Shown: one piece after another, positions 1-8,782 of the stretch
Numbering within the stretch: the first letter of the stretch is position 1
Layout: the number at the start of each line of letters is the position of its first letter
NCBI GenBank assembly: GCA_017521565.1
Contig: JAFXCE010000032.1
Span: 1 to 63,662, forward strand
DNA length: 63,662 nucleotides
From: Clostridia bacterium
GTDB lineage: Bacteria; Bacillota; Clostridia; Christensenellales; Aristaeellaceae
Direction of reading: 5' to 3'
Position numbers and translations under genes: made by a program
Notes under the pieces: model-generated
Database searches by the model: none
The model's input: the letters and a program-made list of their open reading frames with translations, nothing else
What the model was told of the DNA's origin: nothing

Positions 1-232
1 GGCGTGGGTGTGGGTGTGGGCGTTGGTGTCGGGGTTGGCGTCGGCGTCGGGGTGGGCGTCGGCGTCGGGGTAGGCGTCGGCGTCGGAGTAGGCGTCGGAG
101 TAGGCGTCGGCGTCGGCGTCGGGGTAGGTGTCGGGGTGGGCGTCGGCGTCGGGGTGGGCGTCGGCGTCGGGGTGGGCGTCGGCGTCGAAGTAGGCGTCGG
201 CGTCGGGATCGGCGTTGCGGTCGCAAACGGAA
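1..232. repeat. Short-period repeat coding for (Thr-Pro)n
   Basis: This is a 6/12-bp degenerate repeat built from gtcggc/gtgggc units on the plus strand. On the minus strand it encodes alternating Thr and Pro, interrupted by rare Ser (ACT TCG). The plus strand also stays open as a Gly-Val frame, which is a by-product of the repeat. Such tracts change length by slippage, so copy number here is the least reliable part of the assembly. Confidence 0.9.
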
Positions 233-608
233 TCACTTTGCCGACAGTCTGCTCAAAAACCATCTGGCTCTGCTGCGGGAACAGATAAAAGAGCAGCGCA
301 GCAGCAGCAATCAAAAGCAAAAGAATACAAAGCACTGCCTTCAGGCAGCCGCCCTTCTTTTTCCTCTTGCTGCTTTTCCTATGCTTGGAAACCGGGATGT
401 CTTCCTCTTCCTCTTCTTCAAAATCATCATCATCCCATAGCGGTTCCTGTACACTCTGCTGCACACGAACCGGCTGCTCCTCAAACAACTCTGTTTTCGG
501 CGCTTCAACCGGAGTCTCCTCCGGCTGCACGATCGCGCTGTCTTCTTCTGATACAATTACCGGCGTAACAACCCTTCTACGTCTGCGGGGCCGCGGCGTA
601 TTGTTCAT
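1..608 (-). CDS. Single-pass membrane protein with Thr-Pro repeat tail (3' end outside window)
   Basis: Reading leftward from an ATG at 608, the protein starts [11 protein letters not shown]. It continues with an acidic cytoplasmic segment (about residues 20-70, ending [11 protein letters not shown]), a lysine/arginine cluster, and one hydrophobic helix ([20 protein letters not shown], about residues 90-110). After [16 protein letters not shown] the chain becomes an almost pure Thr-Pro dipeptide repeat that runs off the window edge. An in-frame GTG at 629 is an alternative start. The layout (charged inside, one helix, extended Thr-Pro stalk outside) predicts a membrane-anchored surface protein whose functional domain lies beyond the edge. 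The stalk is probably rigid and may be glycosylated. I do not recognise the family. A strong promoter sits just upstream. Confidence 0.75.
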   Translation of the reverse strand, partial: MNNTPRPRRRRRVVTPVIVSEEDSAIVQPEETPVEAPKTELFEEQPVRVQQSVQEPLWDDDDFEEEEEEDIPVSKHRKSSKRKKKGGCLKAVLCILLLLIAAAALLFYLFPQQSQMVFEQTVGKVIPFATATPIPTPTPTSTPTPTPTPTPTPTPTPTPTPTPTPTPTPTPTPTPTPTPTPTPTPTPTPTPTPTPTPTPTPT

Positions 609-656
609 CTGTTCATCCAAATCGTACACCTCATTTCGACTATTCGGTCTCGCTCT

Positions 657-685
657 ATTATACAGGATATTGTTCGTTTTCTCAA
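657..685 (-). promoter_or_regulatory. Sigma-A type promoter for the Thr-Pro membrane protein
   Basis: Reading leftward, TTGAGA (680-685) and a perfect TATAAT (657-662) are separated by exactly 17 bp. They place a transcript start near 650, about 40 bases before the ATG. Confidence 0.75.
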
Positions 686-713
686 TCCCATTTTAAACAA
701 AAGGCAGAAAGCT

Positions 714-739
714 GTGCATTTTTATGCCAACAAATGCAC
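714..739. promoter_or_regulatory. Inverted repeat GTGCATTT-N10-AAATGCAC
   Basis: A perfect 8-bp inverted repeat with a 10-base spacer lies between the leftward promoter at 657-685 and the rightward small gene at 812. There is no T-run, so an operator is as likely as a structural role. The function is unknown. Confidence 0.4.
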
Positions 740-811
740 CTCCTCTGCTGCATGCACATCGCCGGAAGAGCGTCATACTCTGTTAGAAAGAAATCAACAG
801 GAGGAATGCAC

Positions 812-1072
812 ATGCCTGACGCGCTCTCGCCCTATCAGCTTCTCAAGTCAAGCCGACCGCAATCGCCAACATGGATCAGCGACTATGACCGGCGCATCAC
901 CCAAGCAAATGCGCAGCCCATAGAGGAACAGTATCTCCATGCTCTCGTCCCTGCGCAGGAAAACACACCGCTATCTGATCAGAAAAACGCGTTGCCTCCA
1001 TTCAAAAGAACGCACTATATTGCAGATATTCATAACAGACATGCTGCTGCGCTCCGTCACCTGCCAGTCTAG
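812..1072 (+). CDS. Small uncharacterised protein, 86 aa
   Basis: The ATG at 812 follows AGGAGGA by about six bases, a near-ideal ribosome binding site. An ATG two codons earlier (806) abuts the site and is less likely. The product begins MPDALSPYQLLKSS and is hydrophilic, rich in His, Pro and Ala, with no signal peptide, helix or known motif. It ends tail-to-tail with the next, opposite-strand gene, overlapping it by four bases. The strong ribosome binding site is the main support. Codon pattern and length cannot exclude a chance frame. Confidence 0.5.
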   Translation: MPDALSPYQLLKSSRPQSPTWISDYDRRITQANAQPIEEQYLHALVPAQENTPLSDQKNALPPFKRTHYIADIHNRHAAALRHLPV

Positions 1073-1548
1073 CTCTCCTTGGCTTCAATTCCTTCCTTCC
1101 ACCGCCCCTGATCATAGACAGCCGATGACCAGCACACAGGCGGCGGCCATCTTCTTTGCGGCCACCGCTTCATATCACAAGCCGGCACTGACGATGACGT
1201 ATGCTCATACCGCTTGCTTTCCCGGCCACTTATTTTATTTTTCTGGTTGCTCTGCCTGTTCGTCTCCTGCTGCGTACGTTCAAATTGCAGCTTAGACGCC
1301 TCGTCCGTCGCAAAACACAATTGTTCTCCTTTTACAACAACAGCACCGCGTATGTCCGCTCCCGCGGCAGGAAATCGCTGCTCTCTGCCGCCAGCTTCCA
1401 TATGCAGGTATTGACTTTGCCGGCCATAGACAATCAGCTTCGCCTCTATGCTTGCGTCCGTCAATCTGCATCGCACTTCATCCTGATGCAACTGGAGATA
1501 CCCGCCCATTCTGCCCTCTCTGTCTTTCAGCACAAAGCTTTTCGCCAT
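1069..1548 (-). CDS. Uncharacterised protein, 159 aa
   Basis: The start MAKSFVLKDREGR is chosen because GGGGAGG lies seven bases upstream; a longer frame begins six codons earlier without a site. The first ~95 residues look like a small beta-rich domain (GYLQL, VRCRL, KLIVYGR, EQRFPAAG, GAVVVKG) ending in a helix (FATDEASKLQFERTQQE). A low-complexity polar linker follows, then a basic, Trp- and Pro-rich tail (KRWPQRRWPPPVCW, GRWKEG). There is no signal peptide or membrane helix. I do not recognise a family. A conserved-looking tail joined by a poor linker suggests a binding motif at the C terminus. That is inference. Confidence 0.65.
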   Translation of the reverse strand: MAKSFVLKDREGRMGGYLQLHQDEVRCRLTDASIEAKLIVYGRQSQYLHMEAGGREQRFPAAGADIRGAVVVKGEQLCFATDEASKLQFERTQQETNRQSNQKNKISGRESKRYEHTSSSVPACDMKRWPQRRWPPPVCWSSAVYDQGRWKEGIEAKES

Positions 1549-1669
1549 GCAAACACCTCCCCGCAAAACTATGCAGGATTCAAGCTTGCGTTGCAGGCTG
1601 ATTCGCAGTATAATAAATTGATTATTCTGTTTTGATACTGGGGACGCGATCTACAACGGAGGCGCTATC

Positions 1670-2722
1670 GTGAGAAGAATTTCCCTTTTGCTTTTCCTTT
1701 TCCTGCTTATCTGCCCTTTGGCCTTCGCAGATGACACCGGATACGACATCTGCTATGAGGATTTTATGGAATACGCCGATGCAAGCGGAAAGCCCATGCT
1801 TCTGTATACCGGCAGAACGGTCGTTTCTCTGAACATGCGCAGCCGTCCTGACAAGGGCAGCGCATCTTTAGGGGTTATCAAGGAGCGCGGGCGTGTTTAC
1901 ATCTTCGGTTTTGACCAGCAGTGGCTATTCTGCTGGGATGACGAGGTTGGCGTGTATTATATCGGTCGCCACAATGTCGATGAAATCACGCCGCTGAGTG
2001 AAGATATCCCGCCCTACGGCGTGATCAAGAACCGCTTCATTGCAACCACTGCACGCGAAACCGCTCTGCTCGTGAGCCCGGAAATGGGTGCAGAAGCGCT
2101 GGGAACCTACCCCGCCGGCACGCGCATGAGCCTCTGGCTGATTCGCGACGGCTGGGCTGTCGTACCCTATAATCGCCTTGTGGGTTATGTGTACGTCGGC
2201 GATCTGACGGATCTGACGCCGGTCGCACCCAGCATCGAAGATGCTGAACCGGGCGACATTCTTGCTGCATTTACCACGTTCTATTCCACCAAGACGACTG
2301 AGCTGAACCTTGGCCGCATGGAAAACATGCGCGTAGGCTGCGAATACATCGACCAGACCTATGAACCCGGCTATCAATTCGACTTCAACAATGTCGCAGG
2401 CCCGTACCGTTACAGCCGCGGCTACAAGGATGCGCCCGTGCTGATTGACGGACAGACGGTTGGCGGCGCCGGCGGCGGCACCTGCCAGGTCTCTACGACG
2501 CTGTATAACGTGCTGCTTCAGATTTCGGATGGCATCGAGATCATCTGGCGCAGGCCGCATGGCCCGGGCGGCGCGAAATATGCGCCCCATGGCGTGGACG
2601 CGGCGGTCGGTGCGGAAAACCTGAATCTGGAGTTCGAGAACGATTTTGATTTTCCCATCACCATTCAGTCCACAGTTCACAGCGGTGCGCTGTGCATCTG
2701 CATCCTCAAGGGCGCATACTAA
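1670..2722 (+). CDS. Secreted VanW-family protein with SH3-like N-terminal part
   Basis: The GTG start at 1670 follows CGGAGG. Residues 1-20 form a signal peptide (RRISLLLFLFLLICPLAFA). Two SH3-like segments follow (about 45-105, with SLNMRSRPDKGSASLG; about 120-185). The VanW region covers about 215-345, with EPGYQFDFNNVAGP, GGAGGGTCQVSTTLYN and a C-terminal LEFENDFDFPITI. VanW domains occur in vancomycin-resistance clusters and in many clostridial surface proteins; their reaction is not established. SH3-like repeats usually bind the cell wall, so this is probably an extracytoplasmic wall-associated protein. It stands alone. A TATAAT at 1609-1614 could be its -10 element, but no good -35 precedes it. 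A hairpin at 2786 ends the unit. Confidence 0.88.
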   Translation: MRRISLLLFLFLLICPLAFADDTGYDICYEDFMEYADASGKPMLLYTGRTVVSLNMRSRPDKGSASLGVIKERGRVYIFGFDQQWLFCWDDEVGVYYIGRHNVDEITPLSEDIPPYGVIKNRFIATTARETALLVSPEMGAEALGTYPAGTRMSLWLIRDGWAVVPYNRLVGYVYVGDLTDLTPVAPSIEDAEPGDILAAFTTFYSTKTTELNLGRMENMRVGCEYIDQTYEPGYQFDFNNVAGPYRYSRGYKDAPVLIDGQTVGGAGGGTCQVSTTLYNVLLQISDGIEIIWRRPHGPGGAKYAPHGVDAAVGAENLNLEFENDFDFPITIQSTVHSGALCICILKGAY

Positions 2723-2785
2723 AACACACAAACAGCACGCGCCCTGTCATCTTCTGTTTCCAAAGAATATGCCAATGCAACAAAG

Positions 2786-2812
2786 AACGACCAGCTGCTG
2801 AAGCTGGCCGTT
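2786..2812. terminator. Terminator between convergent VanW gene and recN
   Basis: The stem AACGaCCAGCT / AGCTGGcCGTT has a five-base loop. Rightward it is followed by ATTTTGT and leftward by CTTTGTT. The position between two convergent genes suggests it works in both directions. Confidence 0.7.
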
Positions 2813-2828
2813 ATTTTGTCTGTACATT

Positions 2829-4577
2829 TTACGATACGCGATAAGCCTCGCGCAGAACGCGCTTGCGCTCCTCCGCCTCATCAAGCATTGTCATCGCATG
2901 GCGGATACTGCTCTCACTTTCGCATGCAGCGCCGCCAACCATGCGTGCAATTTCCTGAGCGCGCTGCTGGCGGTTCAGGCAGACGACCTCCGTACGGGTT
3001 ACGCCGCCCTCATCGCCCTTGCGCACAAGGAACTGCTCATCCGCCATCGCAGCAATCTGCGGCAGATGCGTTACGCAGATCACCTGATGATGATCGCCAA
3101 TTTGAGACATCTTTTCGGAGACCACCTGCGCCATACGCCCGCTGATGCCCGTATCGATCTCATCAAACACCATGCTGCGCGGAATCCCCGGCTTCTGAGC
3201 AGAAAGATTTTTGAGCGCAAGCATGATACGCGAGAGTTCACCGCCCGATGCGACGCGCGCAAGCGGCTTCATCGTCTGCCCAAGATTGGCGCAAAACATC
3301 ATCTCCACGCGATCAACGCCCTGCGCACTGAAGCGATCGCTGATCTTTTCCGCTGGTCCCAAGGGCGTGAAATTCATAGACAGGCGTGCATTTTTCATGC
3401 CGAGATCGTGCAGCTGCGCTTCAATGCTCTTTTCAAAGCGGCGAGCAGCGCTTTCTCTGGCACGCGTCAATTCCGCAGAGATCTCCTTAAGCGCTTTGGC
3501 ATTCTGGCGGAATTCCTTTTCGAAGCGTTCCATGGCCTCGTCAGAATCCTCCAGTTCGCCGAGTTCCGCAGCAATACGATCGCGATAGCGGATCATGTCT
3601 CGCGTCGTTGCGCCGTATTTTCTGTTGAGCCGGTGCAGCAGGTCAAGCCTGCTTTCCACAAGCTCCGCCTCCTGCTCGTCATAATCCATATCATCGCGCA
3701 GATCCGTCAGCTCAGCTACTGCGTCCTCAACCTCATAACAAAGACCATCAAGCCGCGCATGCACCGCTTCATAACGGCTATCGAGCACGGCAACCGGTGT
3801 CAGCGCGCGAACGCCCTCGCGCAGGAGTTCCACAGCCGACGAGCCGCCCTGCGCCGATCCTGAATCCAGCAAACCGCAAGCCTCGTCGAATGCCGCCATG
3901 ATCTTCCCCGCGTTGCGGTAAAACACCTTCTGGCGTTCAAGTTCCTCTTCCTCATCCTCGACAAGGCGTGCATTCTTGAGTTCCTCAAGCTGAAAGCGCA
4001 GCATATCGATGCGCTGTTCGCGCTCTGAAACGCTCTTGCGCAGCTTGGTGAGCTTGACTGCACTAGCGCGCCAAAGGCTGTAGATCTGCTCTGTTTTTTC
4101 AAGCAGCGGCTTGATCTCATCTCCGGCAAACTCGTCGAGGTATGCGATATGGTTCTTGCTGTCCAGCAGAAGCTGATGTTCATGCTGTCCATGAATATCC
4201 AATAGCTGCGAGGAAATCTGCCTGAGCGTCTGCAAGGGAACAACCGTGCCGTTGATACGGCAGATGTTCTTTCCTGCACTGGTCAATTCGCGCGAAATGG
4301 AGGTCGTATCCTCGTCGCCGTCAATCTCCATCTGCGCAAGAATCGCCTTCACCTTTTCATTATCCGTGATATCAAAGACCGCCTCTACGCGCGCCTTGCT
4401 CTGGCCATCGGCAATCAGGTCGCGATCAGCGCGCTCACCGAGCACCAGATTGACGGCATCGACGACGATCGATTTACCTGCGCCGGTTTCTCCCGTCATG
4501 ACGTTCATACCCGGCGCAAAGTCGATGGTGATGGCATCAATCAGGGCAAGGTTTTTTATACTGAGCTGCAGCAGCAT
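2829..4577 (-). CDS. recN: DNA repair protein RecN
   Basis: This SMC-like ATPase acts in double-strand break repair. The N terminus (LSIKNLALIDAITIDFAPG) leads into a Walker A motif GETGAGKS near residue 30. Central coiled coils flank the middle of the chain. Near the C terminus come the ABC signature (SGGELSRIMLALK) and Walker B (MVFDEIDTGISG), followed by the CVTHLPQIAA segment. The 582-residue length fits the family (about 550-570). It is the last gene of the leftward block, 27 bp after argR. In many Clostridia spoIVB and spo0A follow recN; here a convergent VanW gene follows instead. Confidence 0.97.
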   Translation of the reverse strand: MLLQLSIKNLALIDAITIDFAPGMNVMTGETGAGKSIVVDAVNLVLGERADRDLIADGQSKARVEAVFDITDNEKVKAILAQMEIDGDEDTTSISRELTSAGKNICRINGTVVPLQTLRQISSQLLDIHGQHEHQLLLDSKNHIAYLDEFAGDEIKPLLEKTEQIYSLWRASAVKLTKLRKSVSEREQRIDMLRFQLEELKNARLVEDEEEELERQKVFYRNAGKIMAAFDEACGLLDSGSAQGGSSAVELLREGVRALTPVAVLDSRYEAVHARLDGLCYEVEDAVAELTDLRDDMDYDEQEAELVESRLDLLHRLNRKYGATTRDMIRYRDRIAAELGELEDSDEAMERFEKEFRQNAKALKEISAELTRARESAARRFEKSIEAQLHDLGMKNARLSMNFTPLGPAEKISDRFSAQGVDRVEMMFCANLGQTMKPLARVASGGELSRIMLALKNLSAQKPGIPRSMVFDEIDTGISGRMAQVVSEKMSQIGDHHQVICVTHLPQIAAMADEQFLVRKGDEGGVTRTEVVCLNRQQRAQEIARMVGGAACESESSIRHAMTMLDEAEERKRVLREAYRVS

Positions 4578-4604
4578 ACACGAATCATCCTTTTGTTTCC
4601 GACA

Positions 4605-5054
4605 TTATTTGACCAGACTGCGAAAGCGGCGAACCACCTCTTCCACCTCTTCATTGGAGCGGACGATCGCAAGAATGGTATTATCTCCGGCGATGGTGCC
4701 CAGCACCTCCTGCCATTTCAGGCTGTCGATCGCCTCAGCAGCAACATGAGCGCTGCCCGGCAGCGTATGAATCACGATGAGGTTATTCGCGCTGCTGATG
4801 TCTACAACAGAATCCGAAAGCATGCGAATCAAACGATCGTTCATGCCCGAATCGCCCTTCTCCATCGTCGAATAGCGATAGTTTCCGTTATCCGCGAGCA
4901 CCTTGAGCAGATGCATCTCTTTGATATCTCTGGATACGGTCGCCTGCGTGACCACCATACCCTGTGCGCGAAGCGCCTCCGCAAGTTCCTCCTGCGTCTG
5001 AATGCTCTGACTCTCTACGATTTCGCGAATCATCGCCTGACGTCTTGCTTTCAT
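4605..5054 (-). CDS. argR: Arginine repressor ArgR
   Basis: This 149-residue protein has a winged-helix DNA-binding N-terminal half (about 1-70, with TQEELAEALRAQG and VTQATVSRDIKEMHLLKV, the typical ArgR recognition region). The oligomerisation and arginine-binding half (about 80-149) contains TLPGSAHVAAEAID and GTIAGDNTILAIVRS. The ATG follows GAGGGGGG. ArgR represses arginine synthesis when arginine is high, but its placement before recN is a conserved firmicute arrangement and no arg genes are in the window. Confidence 0.96.
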   Translation of the reverse strand: MKARRQAMIREIVESQSIQTQEELAEALRAQGMVVTQATVSRDIKEMHLLKVLADNGNYRYSTMEKGDSGMNDRLIRMLSDSVVDISSANNLIVIHTLPGSAHVAAEAIDSLKWQEVLGTIAGDNTILAIVRSNEEVEEVVRRFRSLVK

Positions 5055-5092
5055 GCGTAATTCCCCCCTCGTTCAAAATTCCTTCCGATCAA

Positions 5093-5977
5093 TCACAAGC
5101 TCCACTGCGCAAGCTTTTCCCTGAGCAGAGAGAAATAATTCCTATCTTTGTTGAATCGGATCAGCATCGCATCGTGCGGCGAACGATAAACGCAGACCTC
5201 TTCATGATTGCGCATCTCACAGATGGCCTGGCCATCCACAGACAGCAGCATCCCCTCGCGCATTTCCTTCATGCTGATGCGAAGGCGAACGCGTTCCGTG
5301 GGTGAAAGCACAATCGGACGGGACTGCAGCGAGTGCGGACAGATTGGGCTGAGCACGAAACACTGCACATCCGGCGCAACAATCGGGCCGCCGCATGAAA
5401 GCGAATATGCCGTCGAACCCGTCGGACTGGCGAGCACAAGGCCGTCTGCGATATAATGATCCACCAGTGTCTGCCCTACATAGGCATCCATCGCAATCAT
5501 CCGCTGAGACAGGCCGCGTGAAATGGAGACATCGTTGCTCGCATATGCACAGATCTGCTTTCCAGCACAAACGCCCTCTACGCGCAGCATCATCCTGCGC
5601 TCAATCTCGAATTTGCCTTTGCAGAGCAGGTCAAGCGCATGCCCCAATTCTTCCGGCGGCGTTTCAAGCAGGAACCCCATGCGCCCCAGATTGACGCCGA
5701 GCACAGGGATTTCCTGATCGACATACAGATCCAGTGCACGCAGCACCGTGCCGTCTCCGCCAAAGACAAGAACCACATCCACCTTGCCAGATTTGGGGGC
5801 GTCCATGATAATGCTGCCCTCCAGCGCCTGGGGAGCAAACAGACGGAGCTGCTGTGCGTCCTCGGAAAAAAAGCACGGCTGAATTCCCCGCTCCGCACAC
5901 AGCGCAGCGCTGCGGCTGACAATTTCATAAATGGACGGCTTGTCCTTGTTCAGGTAAAACATCACACGACGGATCAC
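5093..5977 (-). CDS. nadK: NAD kinase
   Basis: This enzyme phosphorylates NAD to NADP. Visible hallmarks are the FGGDGTVLRALD phosphate-binding motif (about residues 70-80), LGVNLGRMGFL after it, and DGLVLASPTGSTAYSLSCGGPI (GSTAYS, the second signature) in the middle. The GTG start (5977) has AAGGAG eight bases upstream. The length of 294 residues is normal. It lies between tlyA (30 bp) and argR (38 bp) in the same leftward unit. Confidence 0.96.
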   Translation of the reverse strand: MIRRVMFYLNKDKPSIYEIVSRSAALCAERGIQPCFFSEDAQQLRLFAPQALEGSIIMDAPKSGKVDVVLVFGGDGTVLRALDLYVDQEIPVLGVNLGRMGFLLETPPEELGHALDLLCKGKFEIERRMMLRVEGVCAGKQICAYASNDVSISRGLSQRMIAMDAYVGQTLVDHYIADGLVLASPTGSTAYSLSCGGPIVAPDVQCFVLSPICPHSLQSRPIVLSPTERVRLRISMKEMREGMLLSVDGQAICEMRNHEEVCVYRSPHDAMLIRFNKDRNYFSLLREKLAQWSL

Positions 5978-6007
5978 GCGCTGAATCTCCTTAAACCAAT
6001 CGAAATA

Positions 6008-6826
6008 TCACGCCTCTTTCAGGCTGGCGTGCGCCTGCTCAACAACATCGTCAATCTCCTTATGCGTAACGCTGTGCGTCGCGCGGGACTTGGGCAGGAT
6101 ATGCACAAGAAACTCGATATTGCCTTCCGGGCCTTTGATGGGCGAATACGACAGCGCCTGCGCCGACCAGCCCAGATCATTTTCAATAAACGCAAGGATT
6201 TCGCAGATCACATCGCGATGCACCTGCTTATCGCGCACAACACCCTTTTTGCCGACACGATCACGCCCCGCCTCAAACTGGGGCTTGATGAGCGAAATAA
6301 ATGCGCCATCCTCTCCCATAATCTCCGCCGCAGCGGGCAGAATCTTAGTGATGGAGATAAACGAAACATCCATGACGCCGAGCGTCGGATGGAGCGGAAG
6401 ATCTTCACGCTTCAGATATCGCGCATTGGTGCGTTCCATCACCGTGACGCGGGGATCATTGCGCAGGGACCAATCAAGCTGTCCATAACCCACATCGATG
6501 GAATAAACATGCGCCGCACCATTTTTAAGCAGTACATCGGTAAAACCGCCGGTCGACGCACCGAGATCCATCGCAACCACACCAGACGGATTGACATCAA
6601 AAACCTTGAGTCCCTTTTCCAGCTTCAGCGCGCCGCGGCTGACATACCCCGTTCCGCTGCTTCTGACAATGAGTTCATCGGCCTCTGTCACTGTGACAGA
6701 AGCCTTTGTCACTTTATTCTCCCCAATGTAGACAACGCCGGACATCACCAGCGCCTGCGCCTTTTCGCGGCTCGCAGCAAGGCCGCGCTCCACCAGCGCA
6801 ACATCCACTCTTTTCTTATCAGCCAT
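6008..6826 (-). CDS. tlyA: TlyA family rRNA (cytidine-2'-O)-methyltransferase
   Basis: Residues 1-60 form an S4 RNA-binding domain (VDVALVERGLAASREKAQAL, then VYIGENKVTKAS). The rest is an FtsJ/RrmJ-type SAM-dependent methyltransferase with the binding motif AMDLGASTGGFTDVLL (about 85-100) and later DVSFISITKILP and LIKPQFEAGRDRVGKKG. TlyA methylates ribosomal RNA. I chose the ATG at 6826 (MADKKRVDVAL), eight bases inside the end of dxs, because it matches the family start; the open frame extends 57 codons further without support. The length of 272 residues is usual. Confidence 0.95.
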   Translation of the reverse strand: MADKKRVDVALVERGLAASREKAQALVMSGVVYIGENKVTKASVTVTEADELIVRSSGTGYVSRGALKLEKGLKVFDVNPSGVVAMDLGASTGGFTDVLLKNGAAHVYSIDVGYGQLDWSLRNDPRVTVMERTNARYLKREDLPLHPTLGVMDVSFISITKILPAAAEIMGEDGAFISLIKPQFEAGRDRVGKKGVVRDKQVHRDVICEILAFIENDLGWSAQALSYSPIKGPEGNIEFLVHILPKSRATHSVTHKEIDDVVEQAHASLKEA

Positions 6827-8720
6827 GTTCCTTCTCCGTAACGCATAGCACTTTTCGGATTCGCTCAGCAATCTGTTCGCTCGTAAGGCCGCACTCCTCA
6901 AGGAGCTGATCAACCGTACCATGCGCGATAAACCGGTTCGGCAAGCCAAAGATCGCCGCCGGTTCCTGCGCATGATGCTCCACACACAGACGCGCAATCT
7001 CCGAACCGAAACCGCCGATCAATTCGCCTTCCTCAATGGTGATGAGTCGGGTCTTTGCCTCAAACAACGCCTTCAGGCAATCCATATCCATCGGGCGCAG
7101 AGACCAGCAATCGATCACGCCGATATGCAGCCCCGCCTGATCATGCAGAATCCTAGCCGCCTCCATCGCATGCTTGGTCATGCGTCCATAAGCCAGAATC
7201 ACGCAGTTGTCACGCGCATCGGTTTCCCGCAGTTTCTGCCAGCGGCCGATTTGAAGCGGGCAGCCATCGATAGGCTTCGCATAGGGCTCGATACCATCCT
7301 TGGGATACTGGATCACGCACGGCCCCTCAAGCCCAAGTGTTGCACGAAGTCCATCCGTAAGCGTCTGCGTATCGCGCGGTGCAAGCAGTGTCATGTTCGG
7401 AATGCTCATGAGCATCGGTACGCTGAGCACGCCATGATGTGTCTTTCCGTCGTCGCCGACAAGCGCAACATGATCGGACATGATGCATACCGGCAGATTC
7501 TGCAGACAGACGTCATGCACAATCTGATCATAGGCCCGCTGCAAAAACGTCGAATAGACCGCAAAATACGGTCTGACGCCCGCGCGGGCAAGACCTGCCG
7601 CCATGCTGACGGCATGCTGCTCGGCAATGCCAACGTCAAAGAAGCGTTCCGGATAGTATTCGGCGAACTGCGAAAGTCCTGTTCCGCCAGCCATCGCCGC
7701 CGTAATCGCCACCACCCGCGGATCCTCTGCCGCCATGGCGCAAAGCGCCTTACCCGCAATCTGGGCTGCGCTGGCTTTAGGCGACTGATTGCGCTTGAGG
7801 CCATTCTCTACGCGGAACGGCGCCACGCCGTGGAATTTCTCCGGCTGGCGCTCGGCAAGATCGTATCCGTATCCCTTCTTCGTGATCACATGAATGAGCA
7901 GCGGCGTATCGCTGACACGCTTTGCCTGCTCGAGCACGCGCGTCATTTCGTCGATATTATGTCCATCAAACGGCCCCAGATAACGGAAACCCAGCGCCTC
8001 AAACATTTCGCCCTCGGTCACAAGTGATTTGATCATGTTTTTGGCATTCTCGATCATGCCGGCAACTGGCTTGCCCAGCAGCGGAATGCTCTGAAGGCGA
8101 TGCTTGATCCGTTTTTTTCCGCCATACCACGAAGCGCTCGCACGAAGATGCTTAAAATATGTAGAAAGTGCACCGACATTTCGTGAAATCGACATCTCGT
8201 TGTCGTTGAGAATCACAATCAGGCGGCTTTTTCCGTTGCCCGCGTCATTCATCGCCTCATAACACATACCGCCGGTCAGCGCCCCATCGCCAACGACAGC
8301 AACAACATGATGCTTTTCGCCCTTGAGATCGCGCGCACGTGCCAGCCCCAGCGCCATTGAAATCGCCGTTGAAGAATGACCTGTATCGAAAAGATCATGC
8401 TCGCTCTCCGCATGGCACGGGAAACCGCTCATCCCCTGATAGGATCTGAGCGTATCAAAACGATCCTGCCGTCCGGTAAGCAGCTTATGCGCGTAAATCT
8501 GATGGCCGACGTCAAAGAGAATCTTATCCGTCGGGCTGTTAAAGACACGATGAAGCGCAATCGTCAATTCCACATTGCCCAGATTAGAGGCCAGATGGCC
8601 GCCCTGCCTGGAAACGGTATCGATGATCGTCTGTCTGATTTCGGTCGCAAGTGCGCCGCACTGCTCAAGCGAGAGTTTTTTTACATCATCAGGCCCATGA
8701 ATCTGTGAAAGCAATGCCAT
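6819..8720 (-). CDS. dxs: 1-deoxy-D-xylulose-5-phosphate synthase
   Basis: This thiamin-diphosphate enzyme condenses pyruvate and glyceraldehyde 3-phosphate, the first step of the MEP isoprenoid route. Visible motifs are DVGHQIYAHKLLTGRQD, the ThDP/Mg site VVGDGALTGGMCYEAMND with NDNEMSIS behind it, and the transketolase pyrimidine domain (AAGLARAGVRPYFAVYSTF, DVGIAEQHAV). The 633-residue length is standard. The ATG follows AAAGGAGG. Its position two genes after ispA, with xseAB upstream, is the common clostridial order and puts both ends of isoprenoid supply in one unit. Confidence 0.97.
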   Translation of the reverse strand: MALLSQIHGPDDVKKLSLEQCGALATEIRQTIIDTVSRQGGHLASNLGNVELTIALHRVFNSPTDKILFDVGHQIYAHKLLTGRQDRFDTLRSYQGMSGFPCHAESEHDLFDTGHSSTAISMALGLARARDLKGEKHHVVAVVGDGALTGGMCYEAMNDAGNGKSRLIVILNDNEMSISRNVGALSTYFKHLRASASWYGGKKRIKHRLQSIPLLGKPVAGMIENAKNMIKSLVTEGEMFEALGFRYLGPFDGHNIDEMTRVLEQAKRVSDTPLLIHVITKKGYGYDLAERQPEKFHGVAPFRVENGLKRNQSPKASAAQIAGKALCAMAAEDPRVVAITAAMAGGTGLSQFAEYYPERFFDVGIAEQHAVSMAAGLARAGVRPYFAVYSTFLQRAYDQIVHDVCLQNLPVCIMSDHVALVGDDGKTHHGVLSVPMLMSIPNMTLLAPRDTQTLTDGLRATLGLEGPCVIQYPKDGIEPYAKPIDGCPLQIGRWQKLRETDARDNCVILAYGRMTKHAMEAARILHDQAGLHIGVIDCWSLRPMDMDCLKALFEAKTRLITIEEGELIGGFGSEIARLCVEHHAQEPAAIFGLPNRFIAHGTVDQLLEECGLTSEQIAERIRKVLCVTEKEHG

Positions 8721-8782
8721 TCATCGAGCCTCCTTTGCTTTCTATATTCTATAACCGTCTTTTGAGCTCAACTGCCCGTTCA

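Noticed and set aside
4-288. Gly-Val repeat protein on the plus strand
   Set aside because: It is the complementary reading of the Thr-Pro repeat of the leftward membrane protein, which has a promoter, a helix and a sensible N terminus.
5639-6841. 400-codon rightward frame across nadK and tlyA
   Set aside because: It is antisense to two well-recognised enzymes, and its product is basic and His/Arg-rich without any motif, as expected from a GC-rich shadow.
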